Positions 36,725 through 44,828 of a DNA stretch of 64,000 nucleotides are shown here, in pieces. Under the pieces are notes generated by a model. The model saw only the letters and a program-made list of their open reading frames with translations, had not been told where the DNA came from and did no database searches. The number at the start of each line of letters is the position of its first letter. Positions within the stretch are counted from its first letter, which is position 1. Source of the DNA: Deltaproteobacteria bacterium (GTDB taxonomy: Bacteria > Desulfobacterota > Syntrophobacteria > Syntrophobacterales > Syntrophobacteraceae). The stretch spans positions 40,310 to 104,309 of the forward strand of contig JAJYDE010000011.1 of assembly GCA_021777755.1 (NCBI GenBank), read 5' to 3'. The translations under genes and the position numbers were made by a program.

Positions 36725-36743
36725 CATTCTCTTGGAGTTTCGC

Positions 36744-37625
36744 TTGAACCTTTTCGCATACACGATCATTGCCGGGGTCATGTACGGCATATTTTTCGGG
36801 CTGGTGGGACTGGGGCTTAACATCGTCTTCGGAGTCCTGAAGATGATAAATCTCGCCCACGGCGACTTTATCATGCTCGGCTCCTTTTTGGCCTACTGGC
36901 TCTACACCCTTTTGGGCGTAAATCCCCTTCTGGTCATCCCGATTGCGGTGGCGACTTTTTTCCTCGTGGGTTTCCCGCTCTATTACGCCTTCGTCCCCCG
37001 CCTGCTAAGATCCAAAGACCCCGAAATGCTTTCCTTCATACTCTTTTTCGGGGCGTCCCAGGTGATCGAGGCCGTCATCATCTTTGCTTTCGGAAACAAT
37101 CAGCGATCCATTCCGAGCGATGTGTTCGGTTCTTCCGGGTTTGTCATCTTCGGTCAGCGTTTTCCGATCGCGTGGCTGATCACCACCCTTGTGGCCCTCG
37201 CCGCCTTCGGCTTCGTCTACTGGTACTTGAGGCATACGCGCATGGGGTATGCCACGAGGGCCGTCATGGCAAACCGCGACGAGGCGATGCTGAGCGGTAT
37301 AGACGTCAATCGCATATCGGCCTTCGTCTTTTGCATGGGTCTTGCGCTGGCTGCCATTGCGGGCGTCTTCAGTTTTTTCATTATCGGTTCTTCCTCGCCT
37401 TCCATGGGCCCGGAATTGACAACCGTCTCATTTGCCATAATCGTCCTGGGCTCGCTTGGAAACCCCCTGGGCACCATTCTTGGAGGCTTGATCTACGGGG
37501 TCGCCGTCATGTTTATGCAAAGCTATTTTTCCTCCTGGGCCGATATTTTGCCCTATGTCCTGCTGATAGCGGTAATGCTCATCAGACCGGAAGGGCTGGT
37601 TGGAAAGGCGGCGCGCAGTGCTTAA
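36744..37625 (+). CDS. livH: Branched-chain amino acid ABC permease (LivH type)
   Basis: 293 residues with about eight membrane segments. Family signatures are GLNIVFGVLKMINLAHGDFI near residue 25 and the LivH loop TRMGYATRAVMANRDEAMLS. The start is probably TTG at 36744 with GGAG 6 nt upstream. It overlaps livM by 8 nt. One half of the transmembrane channel. Confidence 0.9.
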   Translation: MNLFAYTIIAGVMYGIFFGLVGLGLNIVFGVLKMINLAHGDFIMLGSFLAYWLYTLLGVNPLLVIPIAVATFFLVGFPLYYAFVPRLLRSKDPEMLSFILFFGASQVIEAVIIFAFGNNQRSIPSDVFGSSGFVIFGQRFPIAWLITTLVALAAFGFVYWYLRHTRMGYATRAVMANRDEAMLSGIDVNRISAFVFCMGLALAAIAGVFSFFIIGSSSPSMGPELTTVSFAIIVLGSLGNPLGTILGGLIYGVAVMFMQSYFSSWADILPYVLLIAVMLIRPEGLVGKAARSA

Positions 37626-38538
37626 AAAAATTTTTCCGAGCCTGGGCGTTGTTCTTGTCGTCGTGGCGATGTTTCTCGGCTTGCCCAGCATTTACAGCAA
37701 TCAGTCCTTTTTGTTCAACTTGATGCTTTACCTGGCCCTGGCCGAGGGGTTGAACATCATCTACGGCTTTACGGGGTACCTGCCCTTCGGTTATGTGGGG
37801 TTTTTTGGCGCCGGCGCCTACGGATCGGCCATAGCCGTTACCCTGCTGCATATTTCTCCTCTTTGGGGAGTTCTTTGGGGCGGAGTTGCCGCAGTGCTGA
37901 TCGGAATTATTCTCATCCCGCTGCTAAGACTCTCGGGGGCCTATTTCGCCATCGCCAACCTGGCGGCATCCCAGGCCCTCTATTACGTGGTCTCCAACCC
38001 CGCGCTTGAAAAAATCACCCAGGGGCCTTACGGCATCGATCTATCTTCGGTCTACAATGCCAACGCCGCCTATTATGCGCTGCTCGGCGTGCTGGTTTTC
38101 GCCATGGTCCTTGTGGCCTTCATAAGAAATTCGGATTTTGGCCTTTGCCTTCTGGCCATCAAGGAGGACCGGGTTACGGCTTCACTTGCCGGGGTGAACA
38201 TCGTGCGGGCAAGGAGCATCGCCTGGATGCTCAGCGCCTTCGTGGCCGGTTTGTGCGGAGCGGTTTTCGGCTGGTATTCCGCGGTATTTTATCCGAGTAC
38301 CGTCTTCAGCCTGGATGTCAGCGTTTTCACCATAGTTTTCGTTCTTTTCGGAGGCATCGGCACCCTTGCCGGCCCCCTTGCGGGAGCGCTCATACTCTAC
38401 AGCATGTATAACTTCATAGGCATTTCCACTCCGCAGTACTTCCAGCTTTTCTATGGCTTGCTGATCATTGCTCTGGTGTTGTTTCTCCCCGACGGGATCG
38501 CCTCCATTTTGCGAAAAGGCAAGGTTTATGTCCCATAA
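37618..38538 (+). CDS. livM: Branched-chain amino acid ABC permease (LivM type)
   Basis: 306 residues from GTG at 37618. LALAEGLNIIYGFTGYLPFG is the LivM counterpart of the LivH signature, and SDFGLCLLAIKEDRVTASLA is the ATPase-contact loop. FGGIGTLAGPLAGALILYSM lies near the C-terminus. It overlaps both livH and livG, so the four genes are tightly coupled. Confidence 0.9.
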   Translation: MLKKIFPSLGVVLVVVAMFLGLPSIYSNQSFLFNLMLYLALAEGLNIIYGFTGYLPFGYVGFFGAGAYGSAIAVTLLHISPLWGVLWGGVAAVLIGIILIPLLRLSGAYFAIANLAASQALYYVVSNPALEKITQGPYGIDLSSVYNANAAYYALLGVLVFAMVLVAFIRNSDFGLCLLAIKEDRVTASLAGVNIVRARSIAWMLSAFVAGLCGAVFGWYSAVFYPSTVFSLDVSVFTIVFVLFGGIGTLAGPLAGALILYSMYNFIGISTPQYFQLFYGLLIIALVLFLPDGIASILRKGKVYVP

Positions 38539-39250
38539 CGGTAAGCGGCTTCTTAAAGTCGAGGGTTTGGTAAAAAAATTCGGAGGCTTCAGGGCACTTA
38601 ACGGCGTAAGCATCGATGTCTGCGAAAAGCGGATCGTGGGCCTTGCCGGCCCCAACGGATCGGGAAAGACCACCCTGATAAACGTCATCTCCGGGGTATA
38701 CAAGCCCGATGGGGGATCGGTGGAATTCGACGGAAAATCCATCTACCGGTCCCCTTCGCATAAGATCGTCCATTCGGGAGTCAATAGAACCTTCCAGATA
38801 CCCAGGCCGCTTGCGGGGCTGACCGTGTGGGACAATGTCCGGCTTGCCGCGGTCTACGGCTGCTGTGAAGCCGACAAGCGGGAAATTATCCGCAAGGCCC
38901 TGGAGATTGTGCAACTCGACGGGCTGAAAGATTTCATCTCCGGGGGGCTCACCTTCGCTCAGCAGAAACTTCTGGGACTTGCCACCGCCCTTGCCACAAG
39001 ACCCAGGTTGCTTCTGGTCGATGAAATCGCAGCCGGCCTCAGCCACCAGGAACTGGACTGGATTGCGCAAATGCTTCTGCGGATCAGCCAAACCGGCGTG
39101 GCGATGATTGTTGTCGAACACCACCTGGGCTTTATCGACACTCTTACTTCGGATGTGGTCGTCATGAACGCCGGGGCCAATCTGTTTCGTGGCTCCATCC
39201 ATGAAGCGGCTCAAAACGAAGAGGTCGTCGAGGTTTTTTTAGGGAGATAG
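38528..39250 (+). CDS. livG: Branched-chain amino acid ABC ATPase (LivG type)
   Basis: 240 residues. Walker A is GPNGSGKTT, Walker B is LLLVDE, and the switch histidine is in VVEHHLGF. The ABC signature reads GGLTFAQQKLLGLATALA rather than the usual LSxGQ, a degenerate form seen in LivG proteins, which often have xxxGQQ. The ATG at 38528 lies in the end of livM. Confidence 0.9.
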   Translation: MSHNGKRLLKVEGLVKKFGGFRALNGVSIDVCEKRIVGLAGPNGSGKTTLINVISGVYKPDGGSVEFDGKSIYRSPSHKIVHSGVNRTFQIPRPLAGLTVWDNVRLAAVYGCCEADKREIIRKALEIVQLDGLKDFISGGLTFAQQKLLGLATALATRPRLLLVDEIAAGLSHQELDWIAQMLLRISQTGVAMIVVEHHLGFIDTLTSDVVVMNAGANLFRGSIHEAAQNEEVVEVFLGR

Positions 39251-39252
39251 CG

Positions 39253-39966
39253 ATGGAGGTTTTGCTCGGTGTGGAGGCACTCGAGTCCGGGTACGGCTCG
39301 ATACAGGTGCTGTGGGGAAGCAGCCTCGAGGTGGCTTCCAACCAATGCGTGGTGTTGCTGGGAGTAAACGGAGCGGGTAAAACCACCCTGTTGAAAACGA
39401 TCGCCGGCCTGCTGCCGGCCCGGAAGGGTAAAATAACTTTCAAGGGAGCGGATATCACCGGGCTGAAACCCAATTCAAGAATTGCCGGCGGTATCGGATA
39501 CATGTCCGAACTGGGAATTTTTCCCAACCTTACAGTCGAAGAGAATCTTAAATTGGGCGGCTATTTCAGGTCCGAGAAAGACAATCGAAAAAGAGCCGGT
39601 GAAATGTACGAGTATTTCCCCGATTTGAGAGCCTACGCGAAGAAAATGGGCGCCTCCTTGAGCGGCGGGCAAAGAAAGATGCTGGGGGTGGCCAAAACAC
39701 TCATGTCCCATCCCGGCCTCGTAATCATGGACGAGCCATCGAGCGGCCTTTCTCCAAAGTTCGTAAAAAAGGTTATAGAGGTTTTGAAGTTCCTTCATGA
39801 ACAGGAAAAACTCTCCATGCTTATCGCCGAACAAAATGTCTCTTTTCTCGATTTCGCGCAGAAAATATACATTCTGGACAAAGGGCGGGTGAGCTTCGAT
39901 GGCGATGTCCAGGAACTCAAAGGAAACGATACGATCCGTGAGACATATTTTGGAATATCACGTTGA
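39253..39966 (+). CDS. livF: Branched-chain amino acid ABC ATPase (LivF type)
   Basis: 237 residues. Walker A GVNGAGKTT, signature LSGGQRKMLGVAKTLM, Walker B LVIMDEPSSGLSP and the EQNV switch region are all intact. It starts 2 nt after livG. It pairs with LivG to power the permease. Nothing recognisable as a terminator follows. Confidence 0.92.
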   Translation: MEVLLGVEALESGYGSIQVLWGSSLEVASNQCVVLLGVNGAGKTTLLKTIAGLLPARKGKITFKGADITGLKPNSRIAGGIGYMSELGIFPNLTVEENLKLGGYFRSEKDNRKRAGEMYEYFPDLRAYAKKMGASLSGGQRKMLGVAKTLMSHPGLVIMDEPSSGLSPKFVKKVIEVLKFLHEQEKLSMLIAEQNVSFLDFAQKIYILDKGRVSFDGDVQELKGNDTIRETYFGISR

Positions 39967-40004
39967 ATCGCCGCAAACCCTCTTCATGTCACGGAGAATA
40001 CCCC

Positions 40005-40187
40005 CTAATACTTGTTGCAGGCTTCATCGGAAGGTAAAGCCGGTCCTGGCGCTCGAAAAGGTGGAACGTGTGGAATGCGCTCTTTGACCACTTGAAGCTC
40101 GTAGTCCGATGAACCGGTCAGCCGGCTCCAGATTTTGCGGGCTGCCCAATAGAGTTTTTCCAGCAAATACTCAAAATTCTCATTCAT
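40005..40187 (-). CDS. Small protein of unknown function
   Basis: 60 residues: MNENFEYLLEKLYWAARKIW followed by SSDYELQVVKERIPHVPPFR. A strong AGGAGG sits 5-6 nt before the ATG, which is the main reason to accept it. It is the only ORF with such a signal in the 312-nt stretch between livF and the next lipoprotein, and runs opposite to both. No signal peptide or family is recognised. Confidence 0.5.
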   Translation of the reverse strand: MNENFEYLLEKLYWAARKIWSRLTGSSDYELQVVKERIPHVPPFRAPGPALPSDEACNKY

Positions 40188-40278
40188 AATTTCCTCCTGT
40201 CGGCTTCCATAATGATACGATAAGCATGATTTTCGGCAGGCGCATGCGACGTGAGATATTCTCCGGGAGAAACGGAAA

Positions 40279-40986
40279 TTGGCCTATCGGGGTGCAAATA
40301 GAGTCAAAAAAACCATTATCTGTTTTATCTGGCCCATTTTGTTGCCGGCTTTGGTCGCCGGCTGCGTCGGGATGCGGCAAAGGCCCGCCGCGGGGCCGCC
40401 GCCTCCGGGGGCTGAGGCCGGGCTGGCTCGGGCCGACAAGGCGCGCGGGGCCTTGGAGGTGGAAATGGCCGCTTTCCAGTCCGATTTCCATGCCGCGGAA
40501 GCCGAAGTCGCCAAACTTCGCCGCAGGCCTCACTGGAGCGGGTTCGAACGTATCCTGCTCGCGCATCCCTCTCTTACCGATCCGAACAAGCAGACGCGGA
40601 TGACGCCACGGATCAAGACCGACCTGGTCCGGTGGAGCAGGCGGTCACGGGAGCCCTGGGAAGAGTTCATGCGCGATTATTACCGGCTTACTGACCGTTG
40701 CGCCATACTGGAGATGAGAAGAGTGGCCGCAAGGCGGATGCTCATTTCCGTCCAGGCCGCTTACATGGCCGTGGTGATGATGGAGGCGGGGGCGGGACAT
40801 GGAAAAAAGGCCGAAGAGATTTTTTCCAAGGTCGAGGCGCTCGATAAGCCTGCGGCTCAACTTGACGCCATCCGCCTCGACCGTCTTGGACTTTATGAAG
40901 GGCGGGGAGCGGGGAGCGGGGAGCGGGGAGCGGGTAGCAAGGAGCGGGTAGCGAGTAGCGGGGAGCGAGTAGCAAAGAGCAGGTAG
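40279..40986 (+). CDS. Putative lipoprotein with array-encoded tail
   Basis: 235 residues probably read from TTG with GGGAG about 9 nt upstream. TIICFIWPILLPALVAGC is a lipoprotein signal with cysteine at about 29. The mature part is helical (AFQSDFHAAEAEVAKLRRR and WEEFMRDYYRLTDRCAILEM) and of unknown function. The last about 30 residues (GRGAGSGERGAGSKERVASS and onward) are simply the heptamer array read in frame, so the original C-terminus was probably near residue 205. Confidence 0.7.
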   Translation: MAYRGANRVKKTIICFIWPILLPALVAGCVGMRQRPAAGPPPPGAEAGLARADKARGALEVEMAAFQSDFHAAEAEVAKLRRRPHWSGFERILLAHPSLTDPNKQTRMTPRIKTDLVRWSRRSREPWEEFMRDYYRLTDRCAILEMRRVAARRMLISVQAAYMAVVMMEAGAGHGKKAEEIFSKVEALDKPAAQLDAIRLDRLGLYEGRGAGSGERGAGSKERVASSGERVAKSR

Positions 40987-41120
40987 CGGGTAGCGGGTAG
41001 CGGGGAGCAAAGAGCAGGTAGCGAGTAGCGAGTAGCGGGTAGCAAAGAGCGGGGAGCGAGTAGCGGGGAGCGAGTAGCAAAGGGCAAAGAGCGAGTGGCG
41101 AAGGGCAAAGAGCGGGTAGC
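40901..41120 (+). repeat. Heptamer array D, G-rich arm
   Basis: About 220 bases of GCGGGGA, GCGGGTA, GCGAGTA and GCAAAGA units. It begins inside the lipoprotein ORF and runs into the space between this gene and the convergent gltX. Confidence 0.9.
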
Positions 41121-41140
41121 CTTTTGGCTGGTTTTATTTT

Positions 41141-41217
41141 GCTCCTCGCTCCTCGCTCCTCGCTCCTCGCTCCCCGCTCCCCGCTACCGCTCTTCCGCTC
41201 TTCCGCTCCTCGCTCTT
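41141..41217 (+). repeat. Heptamer array D, C-rich arm
   Basis: CGCTCCT repeated four times, then CGCTCCC, CGCTACC and CGCTCTT words, complementary to the G-rich arm. A 20-nt T-rich spacer separates the arms. The arm covers the last 11 codons of gltX, which therefore ends KRARSGRAEER. Confidence 0.88.
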
Positions 41218-42587
41218 TTCAGTCGCTCGATGACCGCATCTTTTCCCAGCACTTCCATGATCTCGAAGAGGCCGGGGCTTTTTGTTCCGCCGGTCAGGGC
41301 CACTCTGACGGGCTGGGCGATTTTCCCGAGCTTTACTTTCAGCTCCTGTGCGGTATTTCTGAACACCGGCTCAAGGGTTTCTTCGTCGAAGGTCGCGAGA
41401 GCGGAGAGTTCCGAGATCAGCCGTGAAAAAACCGGGACCATCTCAGCGGTCAGGAACTTCGCCGCGGCTTCGGGATCGAATTCGATTTCTTCGACCATAT
41501 AAAACCGCATCGCCTCGGCCATTTCGACCAGCGTATGCACGCGGGGCCGCAGTGTGCGGATGGCCGCGGCCATGAAGGCATCGGATTTTTCGGGGTAGTT
41601 GTGCGCGGCGGCAAAAGGCCTCAGCAGTTCGACCAGTTCTTCGGCCCGTTTTTCCTTGATGTAGTGGGCGTTAAGCCAGAGCAGCTTTTCCATGGTGAAA
41701 ATGCTTGGCGATTTGCCGACGTTTTCCAGGCTGAATTTTTCTATCAATTCCTCCCGGGAAAAAATTTCCTCGTCGCCGTGTGACCAGCCAAGCCGCACCA
41801 GGCAGTTTAGAAGGGCCTCGGGAAGAAATCCCATCTTCTTGTATTCCATGACCGAAGTGGCGCCGTGGCGCTTTGAAAGCGGCGAACGATCCTCGCCATG
41901 GATCATGGGCACATGGCCGAACTCGGGCAATTTGGCCCCGAGCGCCCGGTAGATGAGAATCTGCCTCGGAGTGTTGTTGACGTGATCGTCTCCTCGGATG
42001 ACGTGGGTGATCCCCATTGTGATATCGTCGACAACGACGGCGAAGTTATAGGTGGGGATTCCGTCGCTTTTTACTATCACCAGGTCGTCGAGTTCGCTGT
42101 TTTCAAATTCGATGGGTCCCTTGATGATATCGTTTAGAACGGTTGTGCCGCTTTCCGGGCTCCGAAACCTGAGGACTCTGTTAGTGCCCTCGCCAAGGGC
42201 CTTGGAGCGGCAGGCGCCGTCGTATTTTGGCTTTCGCCCTTCGGCAAGGGCCGTGCCGCGGCGCTGCTCCAACTCCCGGGCGCTGCATTCGCACCAGTAG
42301 GCATGGCCGGTCTTGAGCAGTTTCTCCGCGTATTCGCGGTAGACTTCAAGCCGTTTGGTCTGAAAATAGGGGCCTTCATCCCAGCCCAGTTCCAGCCACT
42401 CCATGGCGTCCAGAATGGCCTTGACCGATTCTTCCGTAGAACGTTCCACATCGGTATCTTCGATGCGCAGGATGAATTGGCCGCGCCGGCTGCGCGCAAA
42501 GAGCCAGTTGAAAAGGGAGGTGCGGGCCCCTCCGATGTGAAGGTATCCCGTGGGGCTGGGGGGAAATCGGGTAATCACCTGTTGCAT
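41184..42587 (-). CDS. gltX: Glutamyl-tRNA synthetase
   Basis: 467 residues, class I synthetase. The HIGH-type motif is PSPTGYLHIGGARTSLFNWL (residues 10-29) and the KMSKS-type motif is LSKRHG. The editing-free Rossmann core and helical anticodon domain (ALLNCLVRLGWSHGDEEIFS) are normal. Some deltaproteobacterial enzymes also charge tRNA-Gln, which cannot be judged here. The 3' end runs into heptamer array D, which encodes its final residues. AGGAGAG precedes the ATG. Confidence 0.95.
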   Translation of the reverse strand: MQQVITRFPPSPTGYLHIGGARTSLFNWLFARSRRGQFILRIEDTDVERSTEESVKAILDAMEWLELGWDEGPYFQTKRLEVYREYAEKLLKTGHAYWCECSARELEQRRGTALAEGRKPKYDGACRSKALGEGTNRVLRFRSPESGTTVLNDIIKGPIEFENSELDDLVIVKSDGIPTYNFAVVVDDITMGITHVIRGDDHVNNTPRQILIYRALGAKLPEFGHVPMIHGEDRSPLSKRHGATSVMEYKKMGFLPEALLNCLVRLGWSHGDEEIFSREELIEKFSLENVGKSPSIFTMEKLLWLNAHYIKEKRAEELVELLRPFAAAHNYPEKSDAFMAAAIRTLRPRVHTLVEMAEAMRFYMVEEIEFDPEAAAKFLTAEMVPVFSRLISELSALATFDEETLEPVFRNTAQELKVKLGKIAQPVRVALTGGTKSPGLFEIMEVLGKDAVIERLKRARSGRAEER

Positions 42588-42604
42588 ATTGAAAACTCTC
42601 CTGT

Positions 42605-42629
42605 GGAGGGCGAGCCGTTAAAGCCCTCC
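42605..42629 (-). promoter_or_regulatory. Hairpin in the gltX leader
   Basis: A perfect 7-bp stem GGAGGGC/GCCCTCC with an 11-nt loop lies immediately before the gltX ribosome-binding site on the minus strand. It could modulate translation. No T-box or known riboswitch features were seen in the 252-nt divergent spacer. Confidence 0.3.
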
Positions 42630-42839
42630 CGCGTCATTGTTCGCTCGTGATGGTCGGATCTTGCGATACGGCCACGTTCCATAGCATAATATCCCTTTTA
42701 ACTCAATCCCGCATGAATGCGGAGGGCGATCGCATGCAATTAAGCTCGACAATGGCTGCCGGGGGTTCACTAATCACTGGATTATTGCCATGTTTTCGTA
42801 TAAATTCGGCGAAAAATCGGCAGAAAGGCACATTGGCCC

Positions 42840-43358
42840 ATGGTTAAAAAGATACGTTTTGTCGCGCTTTCACTCCTGCCCCTATGTCTTTTGGGATGCT
42901 CCCTGTTCGGGCATAAAGGCCCCGGTTCGCAGAGCCCCCCGCCCGCAGTGGCCGAGGTTGCAAACTCGCCCATAAGAATCAAGGTGGCCGATGTGTCCAA
43001 CGATACCCGGCAGGTCTTTGATGTCGATGCCATCGGAATGCTGTGGGACGGGGTCGATAAGGCGCTCGCCAAAAGGGGGATGCTCTGGGTCCCCAAATCC
43101 GAGGGCCAACCTTATGTCATGGACTGCCATATTGTCTATTTCAAGGAGTCGAGCCTGGGCAAGCGCGTCCTGCCTCATTTCGGGGACACCATCCTCAAGG
43201 TCAGGGTCGAAATCAGCCGGGACGGCCGCCATGTGGCCACAATCAACGTCAGTCGAACCCTCGGCTACGGCAAAGGCATGTGGACCCTGCGCGCCTGGAA
43301 AGTTGTGTTTGCCGATGTGTCCGAAGACATTGTCAAACAGGCGACCGCAAAACTCTAG
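42840..43358 (+). CDS. Putative lipoprotein
   Basis: 172 residues with signal peptide and lipobox LLPLCLLGCSLFG (cysteine at about 20). The mature part (IRIKVADVSNDTRQVFDVDA and YVMDCHIVYFKESSLGKRVL) resembles small alpha/beta outer-membrane lipoproteins of unknown role. It is divergent from gltX. After its stop a 13-nt palindrome CCGCCCCGGGCGG precedes the next promoter. Confidence 0.72.
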   Translation: MVKKIRFVALSLLPLCLLGCSLFGHKGPGSQSPPPAVAEVANSPIRIKVADVSNDTRQVFDVDAIGMLWDGVDKALAKRGMLWVPKSEGQPYVMDCHIVYFKESSLGKRVLPHFGDTILKVRVEISRDGRHVATINVSRTLGYGKGMWTLRAWKVVFADVSEDIVKQATAKL

Positions 43359-43393
43359 AAGGTCGAGGCCCGCCCCGGGCGGTCCAAAAATAA

Positions 43394-43421
43394 TTGACAA
43401 AAACGCGGATCCGTTTATACT
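43394..43421 (+). promoter_or_regulatory. Sigma-70 promoter of yceD-rpmF
   Basis: TTGACA (43394-43399), a 16-nt spacer and TATACT (43416-43421) form a near-consensus promoter 33 nt before the yceD start. It is the strongest sigma-70 candidate found in the window. Confidence 0.75.
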
Positions 43422-43454
43422 AGATGTTTTGTGTTGATTGAAAGAGTGTAGCAA

Positions 43455-44000
43455 ATGCGCGTTCGCGTTGATGAAATTCCGGATTCAGGGCGTACCCTCG
43501 GCTTTCACTGGGACCAGGAAATGCTGGGCCGGTTCGTTCCACCCGATGATCCCTTCAGCCTGAAACTGCTCAAGCCGGTCAACGTGGTCCTTTTTCTGGA
43601 AAAGAGTGCGGACCACGTAAGAGTTACAGGAACCATAAAGGGGGACCTCGAGGTTGCCTGTCACCGCTGTCTCAACCCGGTCGCCCTTCCCCTGGACGAA
43701 CGTGTCGATATGTATCTGGTCGCCGAGGCGCGAACGGAGGGGGACGAGGAAGAAGAACTCGATTCGGATGTATTGCTCTACGAGTTCTTTGACGGCGAAG
43801 TGATCGAGGTCGATGAGTTGGTGGCCGAGCAGATTTTTTTGGCCTTGCCGGTAAAGGTCCTTTGCAGCGAAAATTGCCGGGGGATATGTCCAGGGTGCGG
43901 CGCAAACCTGAATGATGAGGCCTGCGGCTGCAAGCCCGAGGCTTCCCGGTCGGCCTTTGCAAATCTCGTGGGCTTAAAGAAGCCCGAGCCTGAACAATAG
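43455..44000 (+). CDS. yceD: YceD family protein (DUF177)
   Basis: 181 residues with the DUF177 signature VACHRCLNPVALPLDERVDM and a C-terminal cysteine cluster CSENCRGICPGCGANL. YceD proteins support 23S rRNA accumulation, and the gene is nearly always next to rpmF, as here (62 nt apart). The extra cysteines suggest a metal site. Confidence 0.9.
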   Translation: MRVRVDEIPDSGRTLGFHWDQEMLGRFVPPDDPFSLKLLKPVNVVLFLEKSADHVRVTGTIKGDLEVACHRCLNPVALPLDERVDMYLVAEARTEGDEEEELDSDVLLYEFFDGEVIEVDELVAEQIFLALPVKVLCSENCRGICPGCGANLNDEACGCKPEASRSAFANLVGLKKPEPEQ

Positions 44001-44062
44001 TTCTTCTGTGCTGAATGCCACGCCCGCGGTTGCGGGCGGAATAAGAGATAGGAGCTACGGAG

Positions 44063-44245
44063 ATGGGTGTACCGAAGAGAAAAACGTCCAAGGCCAGACG
44101 CGACAAACGCCGTGCCCACCACGGCCTCGAGATGCCGGCGCTGGCTCGTTGCCCCAAGTGCAGTGAGTTGCGCCTGGCGCATCGTGCCTGCCCCAACTGC
44201 GGATACTACAAGGGCCGACTGGTCCTGGAGTTGGAAGAAGAGTAA
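44063..44245 (+). CDS. rpmF: 50S ribosomal protein L32, zinc-binding form
   Basis: 60 residues: MGVPKRKTSKARRDKRRAHH, with the zinc ligands C30, C33, C43 and C46 (CPKC and CPNC). GGAG lies 8 nt upstream. In most bacteria plsX and fabH follow; here a 583-nt non-coding stretch does. Confidence 0.95.
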   Translation: MGVPKRKTSKARRDKRRAHHGLEMPALARCPKCSELRLAHRACPNCGYYKGRLVLELEEE

Positions 44246-44828
44246 AGGGCGATTCCCTTTTCGCCGGGGCGTCCTGACACCATCCAGGGTCGCGGGGTGC
44301 GGGTCTTCATGCATCGTGCTTACCGCTTCTTCGCCGTTCCAGCCCGCTGCCGGGATCGATATCGCAACGCGTGTGGTGGCCAAAAGAGCAATTCGAAGGC
44401 GTAGCCGGGCTGCGGCAGGAGTGTGGTTGGGCTTCTGCTCGGCTTCGGGTCCTCTTCGACCGGCTTGCGCGTATCTCGAATCGGTCGGTCCGGTGCGTCC
44501 TCCCGGTCACGCGGGGCGCTGCGGGTTCGACGGGATTTCCGGCTTTTCACACCGCACTTTCCGCGGGAAATATCAAAAATAGAAGGACGCCTCCAAAATT
44601 GTTGGCTCTTCAGTTTGTGCGAGCACACGCTGAAGTGGTGAAAAGGGTTCGCGGCCGGTTTTCCCGGTTTCCCGCTCCCGGGGGGTAAAAAAACTGTGCC
44701 TTTTTTCGTGCCGGTGACTATCGGTTGCGGAACTCGATATTGGCTTATCTTCGCTTTTGTGTTAAGGAACCCGGATTCCAAATTTTGCGCCGGCTTTTTT
44801 TCGCGGTTTTTCTATCGGAGGAAATACG
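44246..44828. other. 583-nt region without recognised gene
   Basis: Both strands have short open frames here, but none has a family motif, a convincing ribosome-binding site or a good length. A short stem GGCGA/TCGCC lies just after rpmF. The end carries the GGAGG of the acyl-CoA dehydrogenase gene. No tRNA, CRISPR or known riboswitch was recognised. Confidence 0.5.

Noticed and set aside
44371..44688. 105-residue plus-strand frame between rpmF and acyl-CoA dehydrogenase
   Set aside because: There is no ribosome-binding site, no recognisable domain, and equally long frames overlap it on both strands.
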